Positions 16,553-25,663 of a DNA stretch of 64,000 bases are shown piece after piece. Origin of the DNA: CAVPOO01 sp963707015 (lineage in GTDB: Bacteria; Pseudomonadota; Gammaproteobacteria; Thiohalobacterales; Thiohalobacteraceae). The translations under genes were made by a program, and so were the position numbers. The notes beneath the pieces are model-generated. The model did not search any database. It saw nothing but the letters and a program-made list of their open reading frames with translations, and was not told the origin of the DNA. The stretch is from assembly GCA_963707015.1 (NCBI GenBank), contig CAVPOO010000007.1, positions 1-64,000 on the forward strand, read 5' to 3'. Positions within the stretch are counted from its first letter, which is position 1; each line of letters opens with the position of its first letter.

Positions 16553-17212
16553 TCAGGAAGCATTCTCCCCTCTGGCCATGGGAAAACAGACCCCGGTGCC
16601 ACCCAGCCCGCAGTAGCCCTGCGGGTTCTTTGCCAGATATTGCTGATGATAGTCCTCGGCGTAATAGAACTCCGGGGCATCAAGGATCTCTGTCGTGATG
16701 CGCTTGCGACCGGCCTTGTCGAGCGCCTTCTGATAGGCCGCAAGCGAGGCCTCCGCTAGCGCCTTTTGCTCCTTGCCATAGACATAGATACCCGAGCGGT
16801 ACTGCGTGCCCCTGTCATTACCTTGCCGCATACCCTGGGTCGGATCATGCACTTCCCAGAACACCCTGAGCAGGTCGGCGTATGAGATCACCCCGGGATC
16901 GAAAACCACGCGCACCACTTCATTGTGCCCGGTCAGGCCGGAACACACCTCCTGATAAGTGGGGTTAGGTGTGATACCCGCGGCATAGCCCACGGCTGTC
17001 GAGTAGACACCCTTCTGTTGCCAGAACTGACGTTCGGCACCCCAGAAGCAACCGAGGCCGAACATCGCCATCTCCATCCCTTTCGGGAACGGTGGCGCCT
17101 GGCGGTGGCCGCTCACAAAGTGTGTCTGCGAGACAGGCATTCTTTCGTTCCGCCCGGGCAGGGCCTCACTCTGGGTCGGCATACGCAGCTTACTGTGCAG
17201 GTCGTCGAACAC
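16553..17212 (-). CDS. msrA: peptide methionine sulfoxide reductase MsrA
   Basis: This 219-residue protein has the catalytic motif GCFWG (Cys55), the family blocks VGYAAGITPNPTYQEVCSGLTGH and FWEVHDPTQGMRQGNDRGTQYRSGIY, and the resolving-Cys tail GYCGLGGTGVCFP. It follows E. coli MsrA over its full length, including the N-terminal ALPGRN..MPV extension. It reduces the S-epimer of methionine sulfoxide in proteins. The start is a GTG at 17212 with GGAG seven bases upstream. The gene stands alone. Confidence 0.96.
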   Translation of the reverse strand: MFDDLHSKLRMPTQSEALPGRNERMPVSQTHFVSGHRQAPPFPKGMEMAMFGLGCFWGAERQFWQQKGVYSTAVGYAAGITPNPTYQEVCSGLTGHNEVVRVVFDPGVISYADLLRVFWEVHDPTQGMRQGNDRGTQYRSGIYVYGKEQKALAEASLAAYQKALDKAGRKRITTEILDAPEFYYAEDYHQQYLAKNPQGYCGLGGTGVCFPMARGENAS

Positions 17213-17596
17213 GGGATAACTCCAGGCTGGATCAGTTCACAGCCTGCAGTCTGCACGGCATCCGGGGAGTTCTGCAAGCCGCGGTGAACTCCTATACCCG
17301 CGCGCGCGGGACAGCGCACGCATACAGCGACCCGGCACTTTTTCGGTGCAACGGCAGGCCGCGGTTCATTATCCTGGTGCACAGACACCCCAGACGGGGT
17401 TCAGTCAACAATCCTATGTTTATGTTTACGTTTAGTATTTGTGAACCATTCACATCTGGCATGAGACTTGCTCGGCAGGCTTCGTAGGGCGGCCACAAAG
17501 TTGTAACTGAAACTCACGTTTCATAGTGCGGTCACAACGTTGTAACTGAAACTCTCTAGGCTCTTCCTGGTACCGACCGGTAAGGAGGTAGTCGCA
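17213..17596. other. intergenic region with a direct-repeat pair
   Basis: No gene was seen. The right part is AT-rich (TATGTTTATGTTTACGTTTAG near 17415) and carries two direct repeats of about 27 bp described separately. It probably holds the promoter of the small membrane protein gene at 17597. Confidence 0.5.
17488..17554 (+). repeat. pair of direct repeats (about 27 bp, period 39 bp) upstream of a small gene
   Basis: Bases 17489-17515 and 17528-17554 share GCGGYCACAAMGTTGTAACTG followed by AAACTC, with two differences. The inner CACAA.GTTGTA is nearly palindromic. The pair ends about 43 bp before the start at 17597. Two in-phase dyad sites ahead of a gene fit a regulator-binding role; a small decayed repeat is the alternative. 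Confidence 0.5.
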
Positions 17597-17884
17597 ATGG
17601 ATGCATGCACGAAACGACTGGGAATCGCACTGCTGATCGTAGCAGTCACCATAGGGCTGAACGCGTATGCCGTAGTATCGGGCTTCGCCGACAGCTTCTA
17701 CAGCGGCTTGTTGCAGCCCGCTTCCGGGCACAGCCAGGTCGCCGACGTCGACCACCATAAGCAGAAATCGCCGGGTGATCTCAGCCCTGGCTGCACGCGG
17801 CTTGTGGAATATGCCTTCCGCACGTGGCCCGGCGATACAGACGCCACTGCGTCCTGCACGGAGCAATTCCTCATCCGGATCTAG
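17597..17884 (+). CDS. hypothetical membrane-anchored protein (95 aa)
   Basis: A GGAGG site lies about 9 bases before the ATG. One N-terminal hydrophobic helix (GIALLIVAVTIGLNAYAVV) is followed by a polar tail with two Cys residues (SPGCTRL, TASCTEQF), compatible with a disulfide outside the membrane. No family was recognised. Its stop codon overlaps the stop of the convergent HDOD gene (CTAG at 17881-17884). Confidence 0.55.
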   Translation: MDACTKRLGIALLIVAVTIGLNAYAVVSGFADSFYSGLLQPASGHSQVADVDHHKQKSPGDLSPGCTRLVEYAFRTWPGDTDATASCTEQFLIRI

Positions 17885-19128
17885 TCCACCAGCAGTTGTT
17901 GTGCCTCGGCAATTTGCTCCCTGGCCGCCTTCAGGATGTCAAGAATGACCTCTGGCGTCAGCGTTCCCAATGCCAGCTTGGCAAAGGCGGGAACCTGGTC
18001 GATGGCGGGAACAGCTCTCGTCCGGGGTGTACCGACAAAACTGTGCAGCTTGGATATCAATACCAGGTCACAGTAGTCGGGATTCGGTCCCGGGTTGCGG
18101 TTCCAGTCTTCGGCACCCCGGGCAGCTTCGACAAACTCGTCCGGAAATTCCCATTTGCGGAGAATCATCGCGCCAATCTGGCCACGCAGTTCACTGACCA
18201 CCCCTTCCAGCTTATCGGGTTGTGTGGTGATATCCGCATACTTCTCGGCGTAGCTGATAAGGGGTACGACCCCGATGTCATGCAGCAGTCCGACCAGCAT
18301 CGCCTTTTCCGGATCAAAGTGACCGGATCTTCGCGCCAGTACGAAGCAGATGGCGGCCACCAGCGTACTGTTGCGCCACAGCGTCTCCATTCGGTCCTTC
18401 AGTACCGGCGAGCGCGTGCGGAACAGATCCCGCATAACGAAGGAGACGATCAACTGCCGGGTCGTATCTGTTCCGAGGCGAATAATCGCTGAGGCACAGT
18501 TGTCGATAGGCGATCGACCCCGGTACAGCGGACTGTTGGCGGTTTTTATGAGCTTGGCGGTAATCGCAGGGTCGGTGCTTACGACCCTGGCGATGGCATC
18601 GGCACCTGCATTGCGCGCATCAATGGTGCGGCGGATGCGCAGTGCCAGGTTGGGCAAGCTCGGCAGCCTCAAGCGGTCTTGATTGAGCTCCTGATAGAGT
18701 TCATAAAACAGTTCACCCGCCACCGCGCGCGAACCCTCCGCCTCCGGGTCCACCTGCAGGCTCGCCATGCCACCACCTTTGAGCAGCTTGCCAAGATAGA
18801 CCTCGTCAATGCGCAGCAGCCTGGCTGGCGCAAGCGTCCTCACGTCATATTGACGCGGCTTCAACTGGGCAATCGGCGTTTTCGCCTTATCGGAACCCGC
18901 CGCGATCACCCATTTGACACCGTCCGCCGCCTGGGCCTCCAGTTCACCGTCGAGTAACAAGTAAGTCCAGTTGTCCGTCGAACCACGTTCGAACAGTTTG
19001 CGGCCGGCACGTTCGCGGTGCACGGTCATATTCTGTGCAAGCAAACCAAGCTGGTCCGGCGTCAGTCCCTCGAAAATGGAAAACCGCTTGAGGATTTTGG
19101 GGTCAATCTGCTGAACTTGCTGCTTCAT
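17881..19128 (-). CDS. cNMP-binding and HDOD domain signalling protein
   Basis: This 415-residue protein begins with a cyclic-nucleotide-binding-like beta domain (residues about 14-120: IFEGLTPDQLGLLA, KLFERGSTDNWTYLLLDGELE). An HDOD domain follows (about 155-360: LPSLPNLALRIRRTI, IIRLGTDTTRQLIVSFVMRDLF, MLVGLLHDIGVVPLI). HDOD proteins are non-catalytic HD relatives used in bacterial signalling. The N-terminal domain lacks a clear phosphate-binding cassette, so ligand binding is uncertain. The start codon overlaps the stop of a 58-codon ORF upstream (ATGA), suggesting translational coupling. Confidence 0.85.
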   Translation of the reverse strand: MKQQVQQIDPKILKRFSIFEGLTPDQLGLLAQNMTVHRERAGRKLFERGSTDNWTYLLLDGELEAQAADGVKWVIAAGSDKAKTPIAQLKPRQYDVRTLAPARLLRIDEVYLGKLLKGGGMASLQVDPEAEGSRAVAGELFYELYQELNQDRLRLPSLPNLALRIRRTIDARNAGADAIARVVSTDPAITAKLIKTANSPLYRGRSPIDNCASAIIRLGTDTTRQLIVSFVMRDLFRTRSPVLKDRMETLWRNSTLVAAICFVLARRSGHFDPEKAMLVGLLHDIGVVPLISYAEKYADITTQPDKLEGVVSELRGQIGAMILRKWEFPDEFVEAARGAEDWNRNPGPNPDYCDLVLISKLHSFVGTPRTRAVPAIDQVPAFAKLALGTLTPEVILDILKAAREQIAEAQQLLVD

Positions 19129-19301
19129 ATCCGTGCCGTGTTTGTTGTCACTCGATCCAGTACCGCCCGCCGCGCCTCGGCTGTGACGGTCGGGTGGACC
19201 TGTTTGATGAGGCTGTCGAGCCGTGCGATCGCCGATTCGACCTCGCTGGCCGAGATTGTATCGGCGAAATCGGGGTGCACATTAACGCGCCACACCGGCA
19301 T
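19125..19301 (-). CDS. hypothetical small protein (58 aa) coupled to the HDOD gene
   Basis: An open frame of 58 codons starts at the ATG at 19301 (MPVWRVNVHPDFADTISA) and ends with ...AEARRAVLDRVTTNTARI. Its TGA overlaps the ATG of the HDOD gene by 4 bp (ATGA), and the amino-acid composition looks like a helical protein. No strong ribosome site was seen. Family unknown. Confidence 0.45.
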   Translation of the reverse strand: MPVWRVNVHPDFADTISASEVESAIARLDSLIKQVHPTVTAEARRAVLDRVTTNTARI

Positions 19302-19473
19302 TCAGTCCGGACCGGGAAGACGCATGCAGTACCGGCCACCCGCGGCACCCCTGGCAGCGCACGGCGCACCGGGGGTGACAAACGTACTCGCAGACCTTCT
19401 GATTGCGCGCGGCGGGTGAGCCGGCATGGCTGAGGGAACGGCTATTCTGAATAAACCGGTCGCCAACTTCCGG

Positions 19474-20850
19474 CTAATCCGCTTGATTGACCCATACCGA
19501 GTGGACATTGACGAATTCCCGGATTCCGAACCGCGAGAGTTCGCGTCCATAGCCGGAGTTTCTGATGCCGCCGAAGGGCATTCTGGGATCCGACTTCGAC
19601 ATATCATTGACAAAGGCGGCGCCCGATTCGAGCCTGTCGGCAGCAATATGCTCGCCGCGCGCGAGATCCCGCGTCCAGACGGCTCCACCCAGTCCAAAGT
19701 CGGTGGCGTTTGCCACGGCTATCGCCTCAGCCTCATCCTCAACCGGGAGGATGCTGGCCACCGGGCCAAAGAGTTCTTCTGACCAGGCAGCCATGCCTTG
19801 TTGTACATCGGTAATCACCGTTGCCGGATAAAAGGCACCGGGACCGTCCGGGATCTCACCCCCCAGCAGCAGGCGAGCACCCGCTGCGACACTCCGCCTG
19901 ACCTGCTCATGCAAGGCGTCGCGCAGATCGAGCCGGGCCTGCGGACCGATGTAGACGCCTTCCTCCATCGGGTCTCCCATCTTCAGCTTGCCGGCCGCCT
20001 CGACGAACCTGGCCTCGAATTCCTCGCGCACCGCTTTGACAACGATAAATCGCTTGGCTGCGATACAGCTTTGCCCGCTGTTCTGGAAACGACCGATGAT
20101 GCCGACCTCAACCGCCTTGTCGACATTGGCATCCTCGAGAACGATGAAGGGATCGGAACCGCCGAGCTCCAGGACACATTTCTTCAGTGCCTTGCCCGCC
20201 TCGCTGGCCACGGCCCTGCCTGCGCCGACACTGGCCGTAATGCTGACCGCTGCGACAAGGCGATGATGAATAAGCTGTGTCGTCTGCGGGATACCGATCA
20301 CCAGGGTACGGAACAGGTGTTCGGGAAAACCGGCATCCCGGAAAATTTTTTCAACCCTCAGGGCACAGCCGACAACATTCGGTGCATGTTTCAACAGCGC
20401 ACCATTACCCGCCAGCAGGGCGGGTACGGCAAAGCGGAACACCTGCCAGAACGGAAAATTCCAGGGCATGACAGCCAGCACGATGCCCAGCGGATTGAAC
20501 GTCACAAAGCTCTTGCAGGCCTCGGTCTGGATCGATTCGGGACTGAGGAACCCGGCTGCCGTCTCCGCGTAGTACTGGCACGCCCAGGCGCACTTCTCGA
20601 TCTCGGCGATCCCCTGCGGGTAGATCTTGCCCATTTCGAGCGCCATCAGGCGCGCGTACTCATCCTTGTTTGCGAGCAGTATCTCGCGGGCGGCCAGCAT
20701 TCGGCGGGCCCGTTCCGCGTGGGAAGTCCGGCGCCATTCGCGCTGGGCGGCATGGCATTGCGCCAGGGTATCCTGCACCTGTTCAGGCGGCATCTCCGGA
20801 TAGCTGTTGACCTTCTCCCCGGTGGCGGGATTGATGATGTCGAAATGCAT
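19474..20850 (-). CDS. NAD(P)-dependent succinate-semialdehyde dehydrogenase
   Basis: This 458-residue aldehyde dehydrogenase has the catalytic Glu in VLELGGSDPFIVLEDA and the nucleophile Cys in NSGQSCIAAKRF (about residue 262). It also has GPLANPR-type blocks (GPQARLDLRDALHEQV) and the C-terminal MPFGGIRNSGYGRELS. Its length and the N-terminal INPATGEKVNSYPEM match the compact GabD2/Sad-type succinate-semialdehyde dehydrogenases, which oxidise succinate semialdehyde to succinate. The start at 20850 has GGGGAGA upstream; the frame is open further upstream but has no such site. The cofactor cannot be decided from sequence alone. Confidence 0.88.
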   Translation of the reverse strand: MHFDIINPATGEKVNSYPEMPPEQVQDTLAQCHAAQREWRRTSHAERARRMLAAREILLANKDEYARLMALEMGKIYPQGIAEIEKCAWACQYYAETAAGFLSPESIQTEACKSFVTFNPLGIVLAVMPWNFPFWQVFRFAVPALLAGNGALLKHAPNVVGCALRVEKIFRDAGFPEHLFRTLVIGIPQTTQLIHHRLVAAVSITASVGAGRAVASEAGKALKKCVLELGGSDPFIVLEDANVDKAVEVGIIGRFQNSGQSCIAAKRFIVVKAVREEFEARFVEAAGKLKMGDPMEEGVYIGPQARLDLRDALHEQVRRSVAAGARLLLGGEIPDGPGAFYPATVITDVQQGMAAWSEELFGPVASILPVEDEAEAIAVANATDFGLGGAVWTRDLARGEHIAADRLESGAAFVNDMSKSDPRMPFGGIRNSGYGRELSRFGIREFVNVHSVWVNQAD

Positions 20851-20880
20851 ACCGAATTCTCCCCAGTGCTTTTTCAGTCG

Positions 20881-21050
20881 AATGATGACGGATAGTATGA
20901 CCACGGAAGCCACGGAAAAACACGCAAAGCGCCAACACGCATTAGACCTGTTTCCGTGTCCGTCCGTGGATTCCGTGGCTATGCATGAAACCACTGACCA
21001 TCAGTTCACTTTGTCACCATCCGTTATTTTCAAGTTGCATAGCGTACTAG
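20881..21050. repeat. dispersed ACGGAA-type repeat, copy A
   Basis: This 170-bp non-coding segment begins with ATGATGACGGAT, ends near CATCCGTTATTTTCAAG...GTACTAG, and has CCACGGAAAAACACG and TTCCGTGGATTCCGTGGCTA inside. A second copy is at 25664-25824. Ends and centre are imperfect inverted repeats, so it may be a MITE or structured RNA relic. Confidence 0.7.
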
Positions 21051-21052
21051 CA

Positions 21053-21199
21053 GGCTGTTGAAAAAGTCTCAGGCGCGGGCAAGACAAGGCACAGACCGGC
21101 GAAAAAGCGCAGTGTATACGCAGTTTGCCGCTTCGCGGCCCCGCATTTTGAGCCGATTGGTAACGCCGTATTGTGCCGCATGAGGGTTTTTCAACAGCC
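21053..21199. mobile_element. short inverted-repeat element (147 bp)
   Basis: The ends are GGCTGTTGAAAAA and TTTTTCAACAGCC, a perfect 13-bp terminal inverted repeat of the type seen at insertion-sequence ends. There is no coding capacity. It directly follows copy A of the ACGGAA repeat. It is probably a non-autonomous element or a solo IS relic. Confidence 0.65.
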
Positions 21200-21311
21200 A
21201 GCCGGGCCCTGAGAGCAAGGAACGCGGAACCGGGTTTCGGGTTCAGCACACGCGCCCGGGACGTTTATAATCCGGCCCTTGTCAGCTCGCAACAGTCGCC
21301 CCGGAGCCCGC

Positions 21312-22769
21312 ATGGAAGAATTCAGCTGGTTTGCACTCGCCGCCGTCGTCCTCCACTGGACCGTCGTTATCGGTCTGTCGGCACGCGTCATTATGCGCCG
21401 TCGCCCCGTCGGTGTTCTGCTGGCCTGGCTCGCCCTGATTCTCAGCGTTCCTGTCATCGGAGTCCTGATTTATCTGTTTGTCGGGGAAAACCGCGTGAGC
21501 GAAAAGTATCTGAAACGCGGCATCGCCACCCAGGGCCTGTATGCCCAGTGGAAGCAGTCGCTGCGTATTCGCGAGGCAGTCGACTGGTCGGTCATCAGCC
21601 CCCTGGCGATACCCTTGCAGCGGCAGGCTCAGTCTGTGACCGGATTTCCGGCGCTGCAGGGAAACCAGGTCGAGCTGCTGCAGGATTTTGCCAGTGTGTT
21701 CCACTCGCTCATCGAGGATATCAACCAGTGCCAGAGCACCTGTCATCTGGAGTTCTATATCTGGTATCCGGGAGGCCTTGCCGACGAGCTTCTGGAGGCA
21801 CTCATCAAGGCGGCAGAGCGCGGCCGGGTCTGCCGTGTCCTGCTCGATGCGCTGGGCAGTAAACCCTTTCTGCGCAGCCATGGCGCGACACGCCTGAAGG
21901 CGGCAGGTGTGCAGCTGGCAAGCGCCCTCCCCGTCGGTCTGCTTTCCACCATTTTTTCGCGAGCAGACCTTCGCAACCACCGCAAGATTGCTGTCATTGA
22001 CGGGAAGATCGCCTACACCGGCAGCCAGAACCTGGTGGACCCGCGCTTCTTCAAGCAGGAGGAAGGTGTGGGTCAGTGGATCGACGCCATGGTGCGCATC
22101 GAAGGACCTGCGGTCGAGGCGTTCGCCGGAACCTTCATCCAGGACTGGGAAATCGTAACCGGGACGGGTCTCGACAGCCTCGAATCCAGCCACGACGTCC
22201 GGCCGGTGGACGAAAGAGGCCCGGTTGCACTGCAGGTCGTGCCTTCAGGCCCCATGCCAAAGCCACTCGCGATCCTGCAACTGATGCTGACCACGATCTA
22301 TGCGGCACAGCACGAGCTCATCATAACCACACCGTATTTCGTGCCGGACGAGTCCCTGCTGACGGCCCTGCTGTCCGCGGCCCAGCGCGGCGTCGAAGTG
22401 ACCCTGGTCATCCCGGCGAAAAACGATTCGAGGCTGGTGGACTATGCAGGTCGGGCGGTTTTTGACGAACTGCTTGCCGCAGGCGTTCGGATTGCCGCCT
22501 TCAAGGGCGGCCTGCTGCATACCAAGTCGATTACCGTGGATGGCAGTTTCTGCCTGTTTGGTTCCGTGAATCTGGATATGCGCAGTCTGTGGCTGAACTT
22601 TGAGCTCTCACTGCTCATCTACAACCGGGACCTCACGTCACAGATACGTGACATGCAGCTCGGCTACATACGCGACGCGGTTATACTGGACGCAAGCGAA
22701 TGGCAACGACGTCCGCTGGCGCGGCGCTTCCTCGAAAACGCGGTTCATCTGGCGGCACCACTGCTGTAA
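21312..22769 (+). CDS. cls: cardiolipin synthase (phospholipase D superfamily)
   Basis: This 485-residue protein has two N-terminal membrane helices (FALAAVVLHWTVVIGL and VLLAWLALILSVPVIGVLIYLFVG) and two HKD motifs: NHRKIAVIDGKIAYTGSQN at about residue 221 and LHTKSITVDGSFCLFGSVN at about residue 401. This is the layout of bacterial ClsA, which joins two phosphatidylglycerols into cardiolipin at the inner membrane. The start at 21312 has GGAG at -8; an upstream in-frame start lacks support. Transcribed alone. Confidence 0.93.
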   Translation: MEEFSWFALAAVVLHWTVVIGLSARVIMRRRPVGVLLAWLALILSVPVIGVLIYLFVGENRVSEKYLKRGIATQGLYAQWKQSLRIREAVDWSVISPLAIPLQRQAQSVTGFPALQGNQVELLQDFASVFHSLIEDINQCQSTCHLEFYIWYPGGLADELLEALIKAAERGRVCRVLLDALGSKPFLRSHGATRLKAAGVQLASALPVGLLSTIFSRADLRNHRKIAVIDGKIAYTGSQNLVDPRFFKQEEGVGQWIDAMVRIEGPAVEAFAGTFIQDWEIVTGTGLDSLESSHDVRPVDERGPVALQVVPSGPMPKPLAILQLMLTTIYAAQHELIITTPYFVPDESLLTALLSAAQRGVEVTLVIPAKNDSRLVDYAGRAVFDELLAAGVRIAAFKGGLLHTKSITVDGSFCLFGSVNLDMRSLWLNFELSLLIYNRDLTSQIRDMQLGYIRDAVILDASEWQRRPLARRFLENAVHLAAPLL

Positions 22770-22835
22770 TCGCACGCATGGCCTCGCTGCTTACGGCCGT
22801 CCGATCGACATAAGAACTTTCAGAATAGTACCGGG

Positions 22836-23372
22836 CTAGCGCACCGCCGGTATCTTCTGGATATTGACACTGGCTACCGCGTCTACCGAGCCCACCGTGT
22901 AGGTCGCTGTTACATCCATCAGCACCGTAGTCTCGAGCAGGAGATACCCGGTGAAGAACGTTGTGGAGATGTTGCTGGTAAAGATATCGTTGCGAATCGA
23001 ATCGCAATCGACCTCTATCGACCTGCCGGAGGAAATATTCTTGTTCAGAAATCCCGATATGTCACCAACCTCCAGGCCGCCGGGCGGGAACGCGAGACTG
23101 ACCTTCAAGCTCACGGTCTCGGTCAGATTACTGGGATTGTAGATGTTCACCAGCGTCGCATACTGACCTGGCAGGACCCTGTCCAGCGAGCCGCTGGGGT
23201 TCGCACCACAGACAAAGCTGATGGTGTACTCGGGACCTCCCGTCTGCGCAATCGCGTCTCCGCCGCCGCCGCCGATATTGCCTGGCCAGCCCAGCTCAAA
23301 GTCACCACAAGCCACCAGCGCACAAACCCCCAGCACCAGGAAAAACACCAGGCGAACCCTTAAGACTTTCAT
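22836..23372 (-). CDS. putative lipoprotein of unknown function
   Basis: The 178-residue product has a lipoprotein signal (VFFLVLGVCALVACGD; lipobox LVAC, lipid Cys near residue 22), a Gly-rich linker and a beta-rich domain with two further Cys (SFVCGANPSG, IEVDCDS). The start at 23372 has GGGAG upstream; the frame is open to 23432 without a site. No family was recognised. It is convergent with cls. Confidence 0.65.
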   Translation of the reverse strand: MKVLRVRLVFFLVLGVCALVACGDFELGWPGNIGGGGGDAIAQTGGPEYTISFVCGANPSGSLDRVLPGQYATLVNIYNPSNLTETVSLKVSLAFPPGGLEVGDISGFLNKNISSGRSIEVDCDSIRNDIFTSNISTTFFTGYLLLETTVLMDVTATYTVGSVDAVASVNIQKIPAVR

Positions 23373-23550
23373 GTTTGATCGCTCCCTAACCTTCGTAGTC
23401 CCGAGCTTAGCAAATCCGCAGACCCGCCGCACGGCGGAGCGGCCTGCGCAGGCCGGCCACTGGATACCACCATTTGACTAACAGACCGTTCTCATATGTA
23501 CTCTCTAGGCTGGTGGCATATCGGGAAAGCGCAACATCCGGACCGGTGAA

Positions 23551-24951
23551 ATGAGCAAGGCATATCGCATCGAAACTGACAGCATGGGGGAAATTGAAGT
23601 CCCCGCCGATCGCTACTGGGGCGCCCAGACGCAGCGCTCTCTGGTGCATTTCTCGATCGGTAACGATCTGATGCCGCTCGAGATCGTCTATGCGCTCGGC
23701 ATACTCAAAAAGGCCGCCGCGATTGCAAACCGCAATCTCGGCAAGCTGGATGAACGGCGCGCGGAGCTCATCGTGCGCGCCGCGGAAGACGTCATTGCCG
23801 GCACGCTGAACGACCATTTTCCCCTGCATGTCTGGCAAACGGGCAGCGGGACCCAGACGAATATGAACGGCAATGAGGTCATTTCAAACCGTGCCATCGA
23901 ACTGGCCGGGGGCACGCTGGGCAGCAAGAATCCCGTCCACCCCAACGACCACGTCAATATGTCCCAGTCGTCGAATGACACCTTCCCCACGGCCATGCAT
24001 ATCGCGGCAGCCAGTGATATACGCGAGCGCCTTATCCCGACCGTCACGGAACTGCGCAACGCGCTGGCGGACAAGGCCGAAGCATTCGCAGACCTCGTCA
24101 AGGTCGGCCGCACCCACCTTCAGGACGCGGTTCCACTGACACTCGGGCAGGAATTTTCAGGTTATGTGGCGCAACTCGATGCCGACCTGGTGCGGCTCGA
24201 GATGATTCTGCCGGGACTCTACGAACTGGCGATTGGCGGCACGGCGATCGGCACCGGACTCAACAGCCCGGCCGGCTTCGACAGGCTGTGTGCCGAGGAA
24301 ATCGCCAGGGAGACAGAATTACCCTTCGTCGCGGCGACGAACAAGTTCAAGGCACTGGCCGCCCACGATGCGCTGGTCATGGCATCCGGTGCACTGAAGA
24401 CCCTGGCCACCTCGCTCATGAAGATCGCCAACGATATCCGCTGGGCGGGATCCGGGCCCCGCTGCGGCCTGGGCGAATTGATCCTGCCGGCCAACGAGCC
24501 GGGCTCTTCCATCATGCCGGGAAAGGTCAATCCGACACAGTGCGAAGCCATGACCATGGTCTGCGTTCAGGTCATGGGTAATGACGCGGCACTCGGCTTT
24601 GCCGGCTCCCAGGGCAACTTTGAGCTCAACGTTTTCAAGCCCGTCATGATCTTCAACTTCCTGCACTCGGTCAGAATACTCAGCGACGCCTGTCGGGATT
24701 TCCGCCGGTTCCTGGTCGAGGGTCTGCAGGCAAACAGCCGGCGGTTGCACGAATACAGCGAGCGTTCGCTGATGAACGTGACGGCGCTGAGCCCGGAAAT
24801 TGGCTATGATAAGGCCGCCGAGATTGCGCATAAGGCCGAGCAGGAAGGCACCACACTCAAGGCAGCCTGTCTCGCGCTGGGCTATCTTTCCGCCGAGGCG
24901 TTTGATGATATCGTCCAGCCCATGAAGATGGCCTATCCTCACTCCGGGTAG
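23551..24951 (+). CDS. fumC: class II fumarate hydratase
   Basis: This 466-residue protein carries the fumarase/aspartase signature GSSIMPGKVNPTQCE at about residue 320. It also has the active-site segments SGTQTNMNGNEVISNRA, NPVHPNDHVNMSQSSNDTFP and GRTHLQDAVPLTLGQEFSGY. The length is typical of FumC. It converts fumarate to malate in the TCA cycle, iron-independently. Aspartase is excluded by the fumarase-type N-terminus and the HPNDHVN motif. Confidence 0.96.
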   Translation: MSKAYRIETDSMGEIEVPADRYWGAQTQRSLVHFSIGNDLMPLEIVYALGILKKAAAIANRNLGKLDERRAELIVRAAEDVIAGTLNDHFPLHVWQTGSGTQTNMNGNEVISNRAIELAGGTLGSKNPVHPNDHVNMSQSSNDTFPTAMHIAAASDIRERLIPTVTELRNALADKAEAFADLVKVGRTHLQDAVPLTLGQEFSGYVAQLDADLVRLEMILPGLYELAIGGTAIGTGLNSPAGFDRLCAEEIARETELPFVAATNKFKALAAHDALVMASGALKTLATSLMKIANDIRWAGSGPRCGLGELILPANEPGSSIMPGKVNPTQCEAMTMVCVQVMGNDAALGFAGSQGNFELNVFKPVMIFNFLHSVRILSDACRDFRRFLVEGLQANSRRLHEYSERSLMNVTALSPEIGYDKAAEIAHKAEQEGTTLKAACLALGYLSAEAFDDIVQPMKMAYPHSG

Positions 24952-25132
24952 CTATACTGAACGGGTGCGTCCTGCGGGTGAGACCTGCCGCCCTGACGAT
25001 AAAGAGCCAAACATGACTGCCAGGCGGACAGACCGGTTTGTCAGGAGATGAAGGCAGCGCGCCGCACGATCCGGAGCGAGGCGGATTGCAGGGGGTCGTC
25101 ACTGCCGAGTATTTTCCAGCGAGGAGTTACTT

Positions 25133-25357
25133 ATGGATAGCGATAAGATTTTTGACCTGAGCCGGATCATGGAGGGATTCATTGACGAAGGGATGGAGCG
25201 AATTGATATCATGAGAGAACTGCTCAACATCGCCGAGCACGCCAATATCAACAGCGGCTACACCGAGTTCAGAATCGGCGACGACGTTTACACCCTGAAG
25301 CAACTCGAGGAGATCCAGGAGCTCGAAGAGCATGACGTACTGTTCAAAAAGCGCTAG
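25133..25357 (+). CDS. hypothetical acidic helical protein (74 aa)
   Basis: CGAGGAG lies 7 bases before the ATG. The product is short, acidic and mostly helical (SRIMEGFIDEGMERIDIMRELLNIAEH, then LKQLEEIQELEEHDVLFKKR). No family was recognised. It lies 23 bp before the DUF4404 gene and is probably co-transcribed with it. Confidence 0.6.
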   Translation: MDSDKIFDLSRIMEGFIDEGMERIDIMRELLNIAEHANINSGYTEFRIGDDVYTLKQLEEIQELEEHDVLFKKR

Positions 25358-25380
25358 ATTGCAGCCGCGGGAACACGCCC

Positions 25381-25650
25381 ATGATAAATGAAACCCAACT
25401 CACCCAGGCGCTGGAGAAACTGCGCCTGGAGATCGCGGCGCTGGATACCGCCGACGAAGCATCCAGGCACAAGCTGGAACAGCTGGTTCAAGACCTGGAA
25501 CAGAAGCTTGAAAATCCCGAAGACAGCGAACTTCACGAGGACCTTGCCGATCGGCTCAGGGACTCCATGCTGGAGCTCGAAGTCTCCCATCCCAGACTTA
25601 CCTCGATCATGAATGACATCATGATGAAACTGAGCAACATGGGCATCTAG
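25381..25650 (+). CDS. DUF4404-family protein (89 aa)
   Basis: This 89-residue helical protein matches the DUF4404 pattern: an N-terminal coiled coil (ALEKLRLEIAAL, KLEQLVQDLEQKLE) and the C-terminal ELEVSHPRLTSIMNDIMMKLSNMGI. Function unknown. It follows the 74-residue gene closely, and a dispersed repeat starts 14 bp after its stop. Confidence 0.75.
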   Translation: MINETQLTQALEKLRLEIAALDTADEASRHKLEQLVQDLEQKLENPEDSELHEDLADRLRDSMLELEVSHPRLTSIMNDIMMKLSNMGI

Positions 25651-25663
25651 TGGTTTTTCAATC

